Of a DNA stretch of 64,000 bases, positions 56,200 to 64,000 are shown one piece after another. Each line of letters opens with the position of its first letter. The stretch's first letter is position 1. Made by a program: the position numbers and the translations under genes. The notes below the pieces were generated by a model. The model was not told the origin of the DNA and searched no databases. It was given only the letters and a program-made list of their open reading frames with translations. Source of the stretch: Mesorhizobium australicum WSM2073 (GTDB taxonomy: Bacteria > Pseudomonadota > Alphaproteobacteria > Rhizobiales > Rhizobiaceae); contig NC_019973.1 of NCBI RefSeq assembly GCF_000230995.2, positions 2,680,001 to 2,744,000 on the forward strand, given 5' to 3'.

Positions 56200-56229
56200 A
56201 AGAGGCGCGGGCCACGGCCCGCGCCTCTT
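56200..56229. terminator. Hairpin terminator between katG and aqpZ
   Basis: AAGAGGCGCGGGCC (56200-56213) pairs perfectly with GGCCCGCGCCTCTT (56216-56229) around two bases. Since the arms end in AA and TT and the genes converge, it can serve both directions. The T-run is short. Confidence 0.75.
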
Positions 56230-56246
56230 GCATTCAGGCTCTGGAA

Positions 56247-56924
56247 TCAATCCTTCTCGAAGACACGCGCCTTGGCGACGACGCCGGCAATGGCGCCGCC
56301 GATCAGCGGTGCGACGATGAACAACCAGAGCTGGCTGAGTGCGGCACCGCCGGTAAACAGCGCCGGGCCGATCGAGCGCGCCGGATTGACCGAGGTACCG
56401 GTGACCGGGATCATGGCGAAGTGAATGCCCGCTAGCGTCAGGCCGATGACCAGGCCGGCAAACGCCGTCGAGTGTTTTTCAGCGGTAACGCCAAGGATCA
56501 CCGTGACGAAGGTGAAGGTGCCGATCAGCTCCCACAGGAACGCCGAGCTCATGCCCCATTTCGTCTCGTCCCAGCCATTGGCGCCGAAGCCGCCGGTATG
56601 GCCGCCGGTCTGGCCGGAAACGATGATCCACAACGCCAGCGAGGCGATGATGGCACCGATGATCTGCGCGATCCAATAGGGGATGACGTCCTTGGCCGGC
56701 AGCCGGCCAGCCAGGAACACGCCGAGCGTCACCGCCGGATTGAGATGCGCGCCCGAAATCGGGCCGATCGCATAGGCCGCCGCGATGAGGCCGATGCCGA
56801 ATGCCAGACCGATGCCTTCCTGGCCAAGCGGCAGCGCGCCGCCGAAGCCCCCCGTCACCACGGACGCCGTACCGATGAACACCAACAGAAATGTGCCTAG
56901 AACTTCCGCCAGATAAATCTTCAT
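56247..56924 (-). CDS. aqpZ: Aquaporin Z
   Basis: 225 residues with six membrane helices and both pore loops: HLNPAVT (about 61-67) and SVNPARS (about 180-186). FLLVFIGTASV begins the first helix. The narrow-pore residues (Phe, His, Thr, Arg) look like the water-selective AqpZ pattern rather than GlpF. It sits in the inner membrane and lets water through under osmotic change. It converges on katG; the pairing is common enough in rhizobia to be chance. GAGGAGAGGG precedes the ATG. Confidence 0.93.
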   Translation of the reverse strand: MKIYLAEVLGTFLLVFIGTASVVTGGFGGALPLGQEGIGLAFGIGLIAAAYAIGPISGAHLNPAVTLGVFLAGRLPAKDVIPYWIAQIIGAIIASLALWIIVSGQTGGHTGGFGANGWDETKWGMSSAFLWELIGTFTFVTVILGVTAEKHSTAFAGLVIGLTLAGIHFAMIPVTGTSVNPARSIGPALFTGGAALSQLWLFIVAPLIGGAIAGVVAKARVFEKD

Positions 56925-57240
56925 TGCCCTCTCCTCGTGACGATCCGCCGGTCCACGTTTTCCGCGCCGCGAATCATGACGGCAAGAGTATTCCCAACCG
57001 AAAAACTTGGAAAGCAGAGCTGTAGCGCCACACGCCGTCCTTCCGGCCGCCAGTTAAGAACATTAGAGATCTTGTATCTACTAGTCCGCCTGCTTCTAAC
57101 CGCCGCGAAGATTTACCGGTCGGACAGGTTTCGCCGATCACCGCCAGCTTGCGCTCGCGGCGAAGCCGGGCGGGGTTCAATCCGGACGTGAAAGGCTTTA
57201 AGAGCAGACCGGATAATGTGCTCGATTGATGGAATGACGA
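56925..57240. other. 316-bp divergent stretch between aqpZ and rsmB
   Basis: It holds the promoters of aqpZ and rsmB. The middle (about 57050-57080) is AT-rich. I see no clear promoter hexamers, RNA gene or coding frame. Confidence 0.5.
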
Positions 57241-58530
57241 ATGCGACTGGGCGGACGGCTGGCTGCGGCCATTGAAGTGCTGGAGGACATTGGTCGGCGT
57301 CACCGGCCGGTGGCCGACGCGCTGAAGGATTGGGGCCTGTCCCATCGCTTCGCCGGCGGTGGGGATCGCGCCGCGATCGGCAACATCGTCTACGACGCGC
57401 TGCGCCGCAAGCGCTCCGCCGGCTGGTTGCTGGGCGAAGACACGCCGCGTGCCATCGGCTTCGGGGCGCTGCTGCTCGAATGGAGCCAGACGGCGCAGTC
57501 GCTCAACGCAGCGCTCGAAGGTGACAAATTCGCGCCGCCGCTGCTGAGCGCCACGGAACTCCAGGCAATGGCGGAACGCCGGCTTGCCGACGCGCCGCCC
57601 GCTGTTCGCGCCGACATTCCCGATTGGTGCGAACCGCTTTTCGAGCGAGCCTTCGGCGAGACATGGGTCGAGGAGGGCGCGGCGCTCGCCACACGTCCGC
57701 CGCTCGACATCCGGGTCAACACGCTGCAGGCCAATCGCGCCAAGGTGTTGGCCGAACTCGCGCAGACCGGTGCCAGTGCCGCACGGATCGCACCCTACGG
57801 CATCCGCATCCCGCCGATCGACGGTGACGGCCGGCATCCGAACGTGCAAGCCGAGCCGGCCTTTCAGAAAGGCTGGTTCGAGGTCCAGGACGAGGGGTCG
57901 CAAATTGCGGCGGCGCTTGCCGGCGCGACGGCTGGCATGCAGGTGCTCGATTTCTGCGCCGGCGCAGGCGGCAAGACGCTGGCGTTGTCGGCGGCGATGG
58001 ACAACCACGGTCAAATCTTCGCTCACGATGCCGAAAAGGCGCGGCTGGCGCCAATCTTCGACCGCATTCGCCGCTCGGAAAACCGCAATGTGCAGGTCAC
58101 CACCAAGCCGGCCGAGCTTGCCCCATTGACCGGCCACATGGACATCGTGCTGGTCGACGCGCCCTGCACCGGCAGCGGCACCTGGCGGCGGCGTCCCGAC
58201 GCCAAATGGCGGCTGACGCAGAGACAGCTTGATGCCCGCAAGGGCGAGCAGGCGACGATCCTCGATGCCGCCAGAACCTACGTCAAACCCGGTGGCCTGC
58301 TGGTCTACGTAACCTGCTCCGTGTTCGACGAGGAGAACGGTGAACAAATCGCCGCGTTTCGCGAGCGGCACGGCGGCTTTGCCCCGGTCGATCATCGCCA
58401 GCTCTGGGACAGCCGTTTTCCCGGCCATACCGCCGCGATGCGTATCGGTGCCCTGGGTGGCATTTCGCTCTCGCCGGCGTTGAGCGGCACAGACGGATTT
58501 TATTTTTGCGCCTTGCGCCGGGCGAACTGA
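57241..58530 (+). CDS. RsmB/NOP family class I SAM-dependent RNA methyltransferase
   Basis: 429 residues. The C-terminal two thirds is an m5C-methyltransferase domain: motif I LDFCAGAGGKTLALSAAM, motif IV DAPCTGSGTWRRRPDAKW with one active-site Cys, and motif VI VYVTCSVFDEENG with the nucleophile Cys. The N-terminal part (VADALKDWGLSHRFAGGGDRAAIGNIVYDALRRK) resembles the NusB-like domain of RsmB. It should methylate a cytosine in rRNA, but the exact position is uncertain because rhizobia carry several paralogues. Confidence 0.9.
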   Translation: MRLGGRLAAAIEVLEDIGRRHRPVADALKDWGLSHRFAGGGDRAAIGNIVYDALRRKRSAGWLLGEDTPRAIGFGALLLEWSQTAQSLNAALEGDKFAPPLLSATELQAMAERRLADAPPAVRADIPDWCEPLFERAFGETWVEEGAALATRPPLDIRVNTLQANRAKVLAELAQTGASAARIAPYGIRIPPIDGDGRHPNVQAEPAFQKGWFEVQDEGSQIAAALAGATAGMQVLDFCAGAGGKTLALSAAMDNHGQIFAHDAEKARLAPIFDRIRRSENRNVQVTTKPAELAPLTGHMDIVLVDAPCTGSGTWRRRPDAKWRLTQRQLDARKGEQATILDAARTYVKPGGLLVYVTCSVFDEENGEQIAAFRERHGGFAPVDHRQLWDSRFPGHTAAMRIGALGGISLSPALSGTDGFYFCALRRAN

Positions 58531-58602
58531 CGCTGTCGTTGACAGCTGCCCGCAGCGCCCCAATTGCAGATGCGCGGCGTTGCGCCGCCACAGGGTGAGT
58601 GC

Positions 58603-59055
58603 TTGCAAAGATATCTGTCGCTTCTGCTGTTCCTCGTCCTGGTGCTGGGCGGAGGCCTGCTGATCGGTTTCGCCACCTTGCCAGGTGCCTGGTATGCATC
58701 GCTGGCCAAGCCTTCCTTCAATCCGCCCAACTGGATTTTCGCGCCTGCCTGGACACTGCTCTATGTGCTGATCGCCGTGGCCGGCTGGCGGACATGGTTG
58801 CGGGACCCGGCCGGCACCGCGATGAAGATCTGGGGCGCTCAGCTCGTCCTGAATTTCGTGTGGTCGCCAATCATCTTCGGCGCAAAAATGATGGGGCCTG
58901 CTCTGGTCATCATCGTGCTTCTTCTGGCCGTCATCGCGCTGTTTATCGCAAGCGTCTGGACCCGCGATCGGCTCGCCGCCTGGCTTTTCGTGCCCTACGC
59001 GGCGTGGGTGGCGTTCGCCACCTTGCTCAACGCCTCGCTTCTTTGGCTGAACTAG
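58603..59055 (+). CDS. TspO/MBR family membrane protein
   Basis: About 150 residues and five membrane helices, the TspO pattern: LPGAWYASLAKPSFNPPNWIFAPAWTLLYVLIAVAGW, GAQLVLNFVWSPIIFGAKMMGPAL and LFVPYAAWVAFATLLNASLLWLN. TspO binds tetrapyrroles and related ligands; in alphaproteobacteria it tunes photosynthesis or nutrient-stress genes. Start is uncertain: TTG 58603 behind GGGTGA fits the family best; ATG 58570 and TTG 58564 add non-conserved residues. Confidence 0.88.
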   Translation: MQRYLSLLLFLVLVLGGGLLIGFATLPGAWYASLAKPSFNPPNWIFAPAWTLLYVLIAVAGWRTWLRDPAGTAMKIWGAQLVLNFVWSPIIFGAKMMGPALVIIVLLLAVIALFIASVWTRDRLAAWLFVPYAAWVAFATLLNASLLWLN

Positions 59056-59153
59056 GTGGCGTTCGATGCGGTTTGCTGCAGTGCAGCAAAAGCATTTGCC
59101 TGCCGCTCATGCCTCTGCGATAAGCTTTCCCGTCAAACGTGAAGGCAACGGCG

Positions 59154-59612
59154 ATGGCAGCAAAGATCGTACCGGCTCCGGACTATGAGGATCGCGTCAG
59201 GGCGTCCTTCGCCCGCCAGCAGGCGATGGCGACGATCGGCGCCGAACTGACATTGGTGACCCCCGGCATCATCGAGATCGAGATGCCTTATTCGGCGGCG
59301 CTGACCCAGCAGCATGGGTTCCTGCATGCCGGCGTCATTTCGACGGCGCTGGACTCGGCTTGCGGCTATGCGGCGTTCTCGCTCATGCCGGAGAATTCCG
59401 GCGTGCTGACCATCGAATTCAAGGTCAACCTTCTGGCGCCGGGCCGGGGCGAGCGTTTTTTGTTCCGCGGTTCGGTGACCAAACCCGGCCGTACCATCAT
59501 CGTTGCCGACGGCCAGGCCTATGCCTTCGCCGCCGACGGCGAGGCCAAGCTGATCGCCACCATGACCGGGACGATGATGACGGTGCTAGGCCGCGATGGT
59601 ATCGCTGGGTGA
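59154..59612 (+). CDS. PaaI family thioesterase
   Basis: 152 residues with the hotdog-fold signature of the PaaI group: QQHGFLHAGVISTALDSACGYAAFSLM, with the active-site HGG-like part here HAG, then LTIEFKVNLLAPG. Members hydrolyse acyl- or aryl-CoA thioesters. Substrate unknown. ATG 59154 or GTG 59139 could start it; the first follows GGCAACGGCG. It is a single gene between tspO and the nucleosidase. Confidence 0.87.
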   Translation: MAAKIVPAPDYEDRVRASFARQQAMATIGAELTLVTPGIIEIEMPYSAALTQQHGFLHAGVISTALDSACGYAAFSLMPENSGVLTIEFKVNLLAPGRGERFLFRGSVTKPGRTIIVADGQAYAFAADGEAKLIATMTGTMMTVLGRDGIAG

Positions 59613-59717
59613 GTGGCCGGTTCGCCGCGGGCGAATTTAATCGTGCCGGCGGCACGGAGCTGCCGCCGGCAGCGGCCATGCCGTTGGCCATAATGTAGCG
59701 CAAGCAGGAGGATCGCC

Positions 59718-60386
59718 ATGACTGGCAACGTCGTGCGCATTGGCGGCAAGGATGTCCTCTTCGTCATGGCGGCGCGGGCCGAATATGGCCAGCATCTGCA
59801 GCGACTGTTCACGCCGCTGATGACGGGTGTGGGCCCGGTCGAGGCCGGCGTCAGGCTGGGCGCCGAACTGTCCTGGTTGAAGTCGGACAAGGCATTGCCC
59901 GATCTGGTGGTATCGCTCGGCTCTGCTGGCAGCCGGACCCTGGAGCAGACCGAAATCTACCAGGCCGTCTCCGTCAGCTATCGCGACATCGATGCCTCGC
60001 CGCTGGGCTTCGAAAAAGGCGCGACGCCGTTTCTCGACCTGCCGGTGATCGTACCGTTGCCGTTGCGTATTCCCGAAATCAAGGAGGCGACACTGTCGAC
60101 CGGCGGCGCCGTCATTACCGGCGCGGCGTACGAAGCGATCGCCGCCGACATGGTCGACATGGAGACCTTCGCCTGCTTGCGCGCCTGTCAGCTTTTCGAC
60201 ATCCCGCTCATCGGGCTGCGCGGTATTTCCGACGGCGCGGCTGATCTCAGGCACGTCGGCGACTGGACCGAATATCTGCACGTCATCGATGAAAAGCTGG
60301 CCGACGCCGTCATGCGGCTCGAACAGGCGATCGGTTCGGGCTTGCTCCGGCCGGATTCACCTGGTGACGAGGCGATACCGCTCTGA
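59718..60386 (+). CDS. 5'-methylthioadenosine/S-adenosylhomocysteine nucleosidase
   Basis: 222 residues with the nucleoside phosphorylase-fold markers of the MTAN group: LVVSLGSAGS, VDMETFACLRAC (substrate Met-Glu) and GLRGISDGAADLRH with the catalytic Asp. The enzyme splits methylthioadenosine or S-adenosylhomocysteine into adenine and the thioribose part. It is a divergent member, shorter in places than E. coli MtnN. AGCAGGAGG precedes the ATG. guaA follows after 55 bases, which may place both in one purine-related unit. Confidence 0.87.
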   Translation: MTGNVVRIGGKDVLFVMAARAEYGQHLQRLFTPLMTGVGPVEAGVRLGAELSWLKSDKALPDLVVSLGSAGSRTLEQTEIYQAVSVSYRDIDASPLGFEKGATPFLDLPVIVPLPLRIPEIKEATLSTGGAVITGAAYEAIAADMVDMETFACLRACQLFDIPLIGLRGISDGAADLRHVGDWTEYLHVIDEKLADAVMRLEQAIGSGLLRPDSPGDEAIPL

Positions 60387-60441
60387 AAGTCAGGCGACGC
60401 AACCCATTGCGCAGACTCGTTTCTTTCTCTAAAGGCTCGCC

Positions 60442-62004
60442 ATGACGACAGCCAATCACACCGACACCGTCCTGATTGTCGATTTCGGCAGCCAGTTTAC
60501 GCAGCTCATCGCCCGCCGCATCCGCGAGGCCGGCGTGTTTTCCGAGATCGTGCCGTTCCAGTCGGCCGAGGCGGCATTCAAGCGCATCAACCCGAAAGCG
60601 GTCATCCTGTCCGGCGGCCCGGCTTCGACGTCCGATATCGGCAGCCCGCGCGCGCCGCAGATCGTCTTCGATGCCGGCGTGCCTGTGCTTGGCATCTGCT
60701 ATGGCCAGATGGCCATGTGCGTGCAGATGGGTGGCGTCGCCGAAAGCTCCAACCATCGCGAATTCGGCCGCGCCTTTGTCGAGATCGAGAAGGACAGCCC
60801 GCTATTCGAGGGCCTGTGGGCCACAGGCCAGCGCCATCAGGTGTGGATGAGTCATGGCGATCGCGTCATCGCCCTGCCGCCTGGCTTCGAGGTGTTCGGC
60901 AAATCGGAAAGCTCGCCCTTCGCCATCTTCGGCAATGTCGAACGCAGGATGTACGGCATCATGTTCCACCCCGAGGTGGTGCATACGCCGGATGGTGCGA
61001 GGCTGCTCAGGAACTTCGTCCACAACATCGCCGGCATCGAAGGCGACTGGACGATGCGCGCCTATCGCGAGCACGCGGTCGAGGCGATCCGCAAGCAGGT
61101 CGGCAAGGGCAAGGTCATCTGCGCGCTGTCGGGCGGCGTGGATTCCTCGGTGGCGGCGCTGCTCATCCACGAGGCGGTCGGCGACCAGCTGACCTGCATC
61201 CTCGTCGACCATGGCCTGATGCGCAAGGACGAGGCCGCTGGTGTGGTGGCGATGTTCCGCCAGCACTACAATCTGCCTTTGATCCTGGTCGACGCCTCGG
61301 AAAAATTCATCTCTGCGCTGGAAGGCGAGTCCGACCCGGAAAAGAAGCGCAAGACCATTGGCCGGTTGTTCATCGAAGTGTTCGAGGACGAGGCCAAGAA
61401 GCTCGGCGGCGCCGATTTCCTGGCGCAAGGCACGCTCTATCCCGACGTCATCGAGAGCGTCTCCTTCACCGGCGGCCCCTCCGTCACCATCAAGTCCCAC
61501 CACAATGTCGGCGGCCTGCCCGAGCGCATGAACATGCAACTGGTCGAGCCGTTGCGCGAACTGTTCAAGGACGAGGTGAGGGCGCTGGGCAAGGAACTCG
61601 GCCTGCCCGAAAGCTTCATCGGACGCCATCCGTTCCCTGGCCCCGGCCTCGCCATCCGCTGCCCGGGCGGCATCACGCGGGAAAAGCTGGAGATCCTGCG
61701 CGAGGCCGATGCAATCTATCTCGACGAAATCCGCAAGGCCGGCCTCTATGACGCGATCTGGCAGGCCTTCGCCGTGCTGCTGCCGGTGCAGACTGTCGGC
61801 GTCATGGGCGACGGTCGCACCTACGAATTCGTCTGCGCGCTACGCGCCGTGACCTCCGTCGACGGCATGACGGCTGACTTCTACCACTACGACATGGCCT
61901 TCCTGGGCGCCGCCGCCACCCGCATCATCAATGAAGTCCGCGGCATCAACCGCGTGGTGTATGACGTCACGTCGAAGCCGCCTGGCACAATCGAGTGGGA
62001 ATAA
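60442..62004 (+). CDS. guaA: GMP synthase (glutamine-hydrolysing)
   Basis: 520 residues. N-terminal amidotransferase with C86 (GICYGQMAM) and the His/Glu of FHPEV; ATP pyrophosphatase loop [14 protein letters not shown]-terminal dimer domain ending [17 protein letters not shown]. It converts XMP to GMP with glutamine and ATP. The gene is complete. Its 3' end is a known integration site for tyrosine-recombinase islands, and an integrase gene follows 317 bases later in the same direction. Confidence 0.97.
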   Translation: MTTANHTDTVLIVDFGSQFTQLIARRIREAGVFSEIVPFQSAEAAFKRINPKAVILSGGPASTSDIGSPRAPQIVFDAGVPVLGICYGQMAMCVQMGGVAESSNHREFGRAFVEIEKDSPLFEGLWATGQRHQVWMSHGDRVIALPPGFEVFGKSESSPFAIFGNVERRMYGIMFHPEVVHTPDGARLLRNFVHNIAGIEGDWTMRAYREHAVEAIRKQVGKGKVICALSGGVDSSVAALLIHEAVGDQLTCILVDHGLMRKDEAAGVVAMFRQHYNLPLILVDASEKFISALEGESDPEKKRKTIGRLFIEVFEDEAKKLGGADFLAQGTLYPDVIESVSFTGGPSVTIKSHHNVGGLPERMNMQLVEPLRELFKDEVRALGKELGLPESFIGRHPFPGPGLAIRCPGGITREKLEILREADAIYLDEIRKAGLYDAIWQAFAVLLPVQTVGVMGDGRTYEFVCALRAVTSVDGMTADFYHYDMAFLGAAATRIINEVRGINRVVYDVTSKPPGTIEWE

Positions 62005-62321
62005 AGCTCGGTCGTTCGCCAGCATTCGGCGACTATCGAGGAAGCTTCATTAAGCCTATGAGTTTGATCTGCTTTCGTCTCTATGTCTATCGCTGACTAT
62101 CGCCCCTAAGCGGAATTATTTGGCGGTAGATCTGACGGCATTCCTTTTCGCGTCATCGTTGCTGCAGACTGATACCGTCACTGCGGCCGGACTCAAGCCT
62201 GTTGGCATCTCTCGAGGCAAGGCATTGAATCCAATGGGCTCTCACATAGCCTTGACGGTAAAACCAGTGACGGTAAAGTTAGGCATTTCACAATCCTAGT
62301 TACGCCAGTTCGTCTCCTCCT
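62005..62321. other. 317-bp island boundary region, presumed to contain or adjoin the attachment site
   Basis: It is AT-richer than the genes before it and has no coding frame. It contains TGACGGTA repeats and should hold the integrase promoter. The attachment core itself would most likely be in the last bases of guaA or just after; no second copy is in the window to define it. Confidence 0.55.
62173..62277. repeat. TGACGGTA repeats upstream of the integrase
   Basis: TGACGGTAAA occurs at 62253-62262 and 62268-62277 (15-base spacing), and TACCGTCA, its reverse, at 62173-62180. The second direct copy and the inverted copy share CAGTGACGGTA. The pattern suits arm-type integrase or excisionase binding sites. 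Confidence 0.55.
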
Positions 62322-63575
62322 ATGCTCACAGACATCGCACTTAAGAAGCTGAAATCAAAAGATAAAATATACAAGGTTGCTGATCGTGACGGTATGTACG
62401 CGACCGTGGCTCCCACAGGGCGAATATCGTTCCGATACGACTACCGAGTGAATGGTCGGCGAGAGACGGTGACGCTGGGCCGCTATGGTGAGGGAGGCAT
62501 TTCGCTAGCAGAGGCGCGTGACCGCTGTCTTGCCGCACGAAAAATGGTGGCAACCGGAAAATCGCCTGCCCAGGAAAAGCAGCGTGACAAGCGGCGCCTG
62601 TCTGCGACGGCTACGTTCGGCGATGCCGGCAGAGTATGGTTTAAAGAGGCGAAGATGGCGGACAGCACGCGCTCGATGCGCAAAGCCGTCTTCGATCGAG
62701 ACATCTTGCCGATTTGGGATAAAAGACTCCTGACAGAAATCACGTCGGACGACTTGCGGGCGCTCTGCGCAAAAGTCAGGGACCGTGGCGCACCAGCAAC
62801 GGCCATTCATGTCCGGGATATTGTTAAACAGGTCTATGGTTATGCCATTCTGCACGGCGAGAGGATCGCCAATCCGGCGGACGAGGTAGGACCGGCGTCG
62901 ATAGCCACGTTCGAGGCGAAAGACCGGGCGTTGTCACCCGCAGAAATTCGAATCATGCTGAAGGAGTTGGAAAGTGTGCCGACTTTGCCAACCATTCGGC
63001 TGGGCCTAAAGCTGATCCTGCTCACGATGGTTCGGAAAAGTGAGCTTCTGGGCGCGACGTGGGATGAGGTAGACTTCGAGAACGCGGTATGGAGCATTCC
63101 CAAAGAGCGAATGAAGCGGAAGAAGCCCCACAACGTCTACCTGTCCCGCCAGTCCCTCGACATTATGATTGCGCTCAAGACTTGCGCTGCGAACTCTCGA
63201 TACGTGCTTCCATCTCGCTATGACGCCGATGAGCCTATGTCGCGCGCGACTTTCAATCGGATTACCATGGCGATTGTGGACTGCGCAAAAAAACAAGACC
63301 TGCCGCTTGCTCCCTTTACGGTGCACGATTTACGTCGGACCGGCTCCACGCTCCTAAACGAGATCGGATTCAATCGCGACTGGATCGAAAAATGCCTTGC
63401 CCACGAAGACAGTCGCTCCTCCCGCGGCGTCTATAACAAGGCGGAATACGAACCGCAGCGGCGCCACATGCTGCAGGAATGGGCCGACATGATTGAAGCG
63501 TGGGCGGCTGGCAATAAACACGCACCCACACTGCAGCCGATTTCCGGGGCGGCCGTCATCCTCGATCCCATTTGA
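62322..63575 (+). CDS. Tyrosine-type integrase with N-terminal DUF4102 domain (P4-type)
   Basis: 417 residues. N-terminal DUF4102/arm-binding domain about 1-90 (LTDIALKKLKSKDKIYKVADRDGMYATV, LGRYGEGGISLAEARDRC), core-binding domain about 95-190, catalytic domain after about 205. Catalytic residues are R238 (MVRKSELLG), H335 and R338 (VHDLRRTG), H361 (LAHEDSR) and nucleophile Y371 (GVYNKAEY), all intact. It should insert and excise an island at the guaA end. It overlaps the 3' end of the convergent AlpA-like gene by 20 bases. Codon use is more AT-rich than neighbouring chromosomal genes. Confidence 0.92.
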   Translation: MLTDIALKKLKSKDKIYKVADRDGMYATVAPTGRISFRYDYRVNGRRETVTLGRYGEGGISLAEARDRCLAARKMVATGKSPAQEKQRDKRRLSATATFGDAGRVWFKEAKMADSTRSMRKAVFDRDILPIWDKRLLTEITSDDLRALCAKVRDRGAPATAIHVRDIVKQVYGYAILHGERIANPADEVGPASIATFEAKDRALSPAEIRIMLKELESVPTLPTIRLGLKLILLTMVRKSELLGATWDEVDFENAVWSIPKERMKRKKPHNVYLSRQSLDIMIALKTCAANSRYVLPSRYDADEPMSRATFNRITMAIVDCAKKQDLPLAPFTVHDLRRTGSTLLNEIGFNRDWIEKCLAHEDSRSSRGVYNKAEYEPQRRHMLQEWADMIEAWAAGNKHAPTLQPISGAAVILDPI

Positions 63576-63918
63576 CGGGTCTCGTCTTCCGCGACCGCAC
63601 GTCTGGTCCCGGGGCCAGTTCGAGCGAACCAGCAGAGGACGCGTTCCGCCGTTCCTGAATCCACGCTTCGACTTCTCCCAGGTCCCAAACGACGCAGCGG
63701 GGGGTAAGATTGAACCGTCGGGGGAACTCGCCTCGTTGTTCCATTTCATAAATGGTCGTGTCCGACAATGGAACGATCTCTCGCAATTGCGAGCGGCGAA
63801 CAGTTCGCACAATCCGTCGCGCCTCAATGTGCGATAGAACCGGAAGGGGGCGGTCCGCTGGCGCGGCCTCTATGCCCTGGCAACTTTCGCGTTGAGGTTG
63901 CTTCTGGCGTTTGACCAT
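63556..63918 (-). CDS. AlpA-like helix-turn-helix regulator / excisionase
   Basis: 120 residues. The central part matches the AlpA (CP4-57) family: VPLSDTTIYEMEQRGEFPRRFNLTPRCVVWDLGEVEAWIQER, about 49-90, a winged MerR-like helix-turn-helix. In P4-type islands AlpA activates the integrase or promotes excision. An N-terminal extension of about 45 residues and a basic tail are less conserved. It is convergent with the integrase and overlaps its end by 20 bases, so antisense effects between the two messages are possible. The 82 bases after its start run to the window edge. Confidence 0.85.
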   Translation of the reverse strand: MVKRQKQPQRESCQGIEAAPADRPLPVLSHIEARRIVRTVRRSQLREIVPLSDTTIYEMEQRGEFPRRFNLTPRCVVWDLGEVEAWIQERRNASSAGSLELAPGPDVRSRKTRPVKWDRG

Positions 63919-64000
63919 TTGCCTACCGAAGGGCTCCTTCGGGCCAATGATCGCGCATCTGCTCCAATCTGAGCATAGCTCTAAACTACGATCATATCGT

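Noticed and set aside
56974..58608. 544-codon minus-strand frame over rsmB
   Set aside because: Shadow of the RsmB/NOP methyltransferase gene.
62005..62321. A tRNA or tmRNA gene as integration target
   Set aside because: No cloverleaf or T-loop sequence seen; guaA is the likely target.

Overview
The window is chromosomal DNA of an alphaproteobacterium of the order Hyphomicrobiales, most likely Mesorhizobium or a close relative. The evidence is high GC, rhizobial families of unknown function (DUF768, DUF1127, DUF1236, DUF3422), the HisZ plus short HisG arrangement, divergent oxyR-katG, and palindromic intergenic repeats of a kind I remember from rhizobia. About 60 protein genes are densely packed. 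I see no rRNA, tRNA, insertion sequence or CRISPR array.

Layout. 1-5.7 kb: end of a RegB/ActS-like histidine kinase with its RegA/ActR-like regulator, a cysteine hydrolase, DUF763, GFA and KTSC proteins, AlkB, and a secreted repeat protein with a DUF1236 end. 5.8-9.6 kb: a short-chain dehydrogenase divergent from mannonate dehydratase, with an inverted repeat between them, then a FAD amine/amino-acid oxidase. 9.7-16.9 kb: a four-gene operon with touching or overlapping ends (RpiR regulator, cysteine hydrolase, glutamine-synthetase-like ligase, N-formylglutamate amidohydrolase) divergent from an ornithine-cyclodeaminase-family gene, followed by an isopenicillin-N-synthase-like oxygenase and an atypical dehydrogenase. 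This looks like a catabolic locus for an unidentified nitrogen compound.

17-27.4 kb: mostly housekeeping (P1/DmpA peptidase, xseA, a LysR regulator, DUF1127, DUF937, gshA, rsmE). 27.4-36.1 kb: hydroxy-acid oxidation, with gntR-lldD-phosphatase on the minus strand and DUF3422 and glcDEF on the plus strand. Two matching 19-bp motifs lie before gntR and glcD and may be the GntR operators. 36.1-44.9 kb: a folD paralogue lacking key active-site residues, an L,D-transpeptidase, tag, hisS-hisZ-hisG and an acyl-CoA synthetase. Two related ~160-bp palindromic repeats interrupt glcD/glcE and hisS/hisZ.

44.9-52.9 kb: a regulator-hydrolase fusion, a methyltransferase, a TetR regulator, a nucleoside hydrolase divergent from a second oxygenase around a perfect 14-bp palindrome, and a polar amino-acid-type ABC transporter. 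52.9-62 kb: oxyR/katG, aqpZ, rsmB, tspO, a thioesterase, a nucleosidase and guaA. Directly after guaA, 62-64 kb holds a P4-type integrase and an AlpA-like regulator with repeated TGACGGTA motifs, which I read as the edge of a genomic island integrated at the guaA 3' end and running out of the window.
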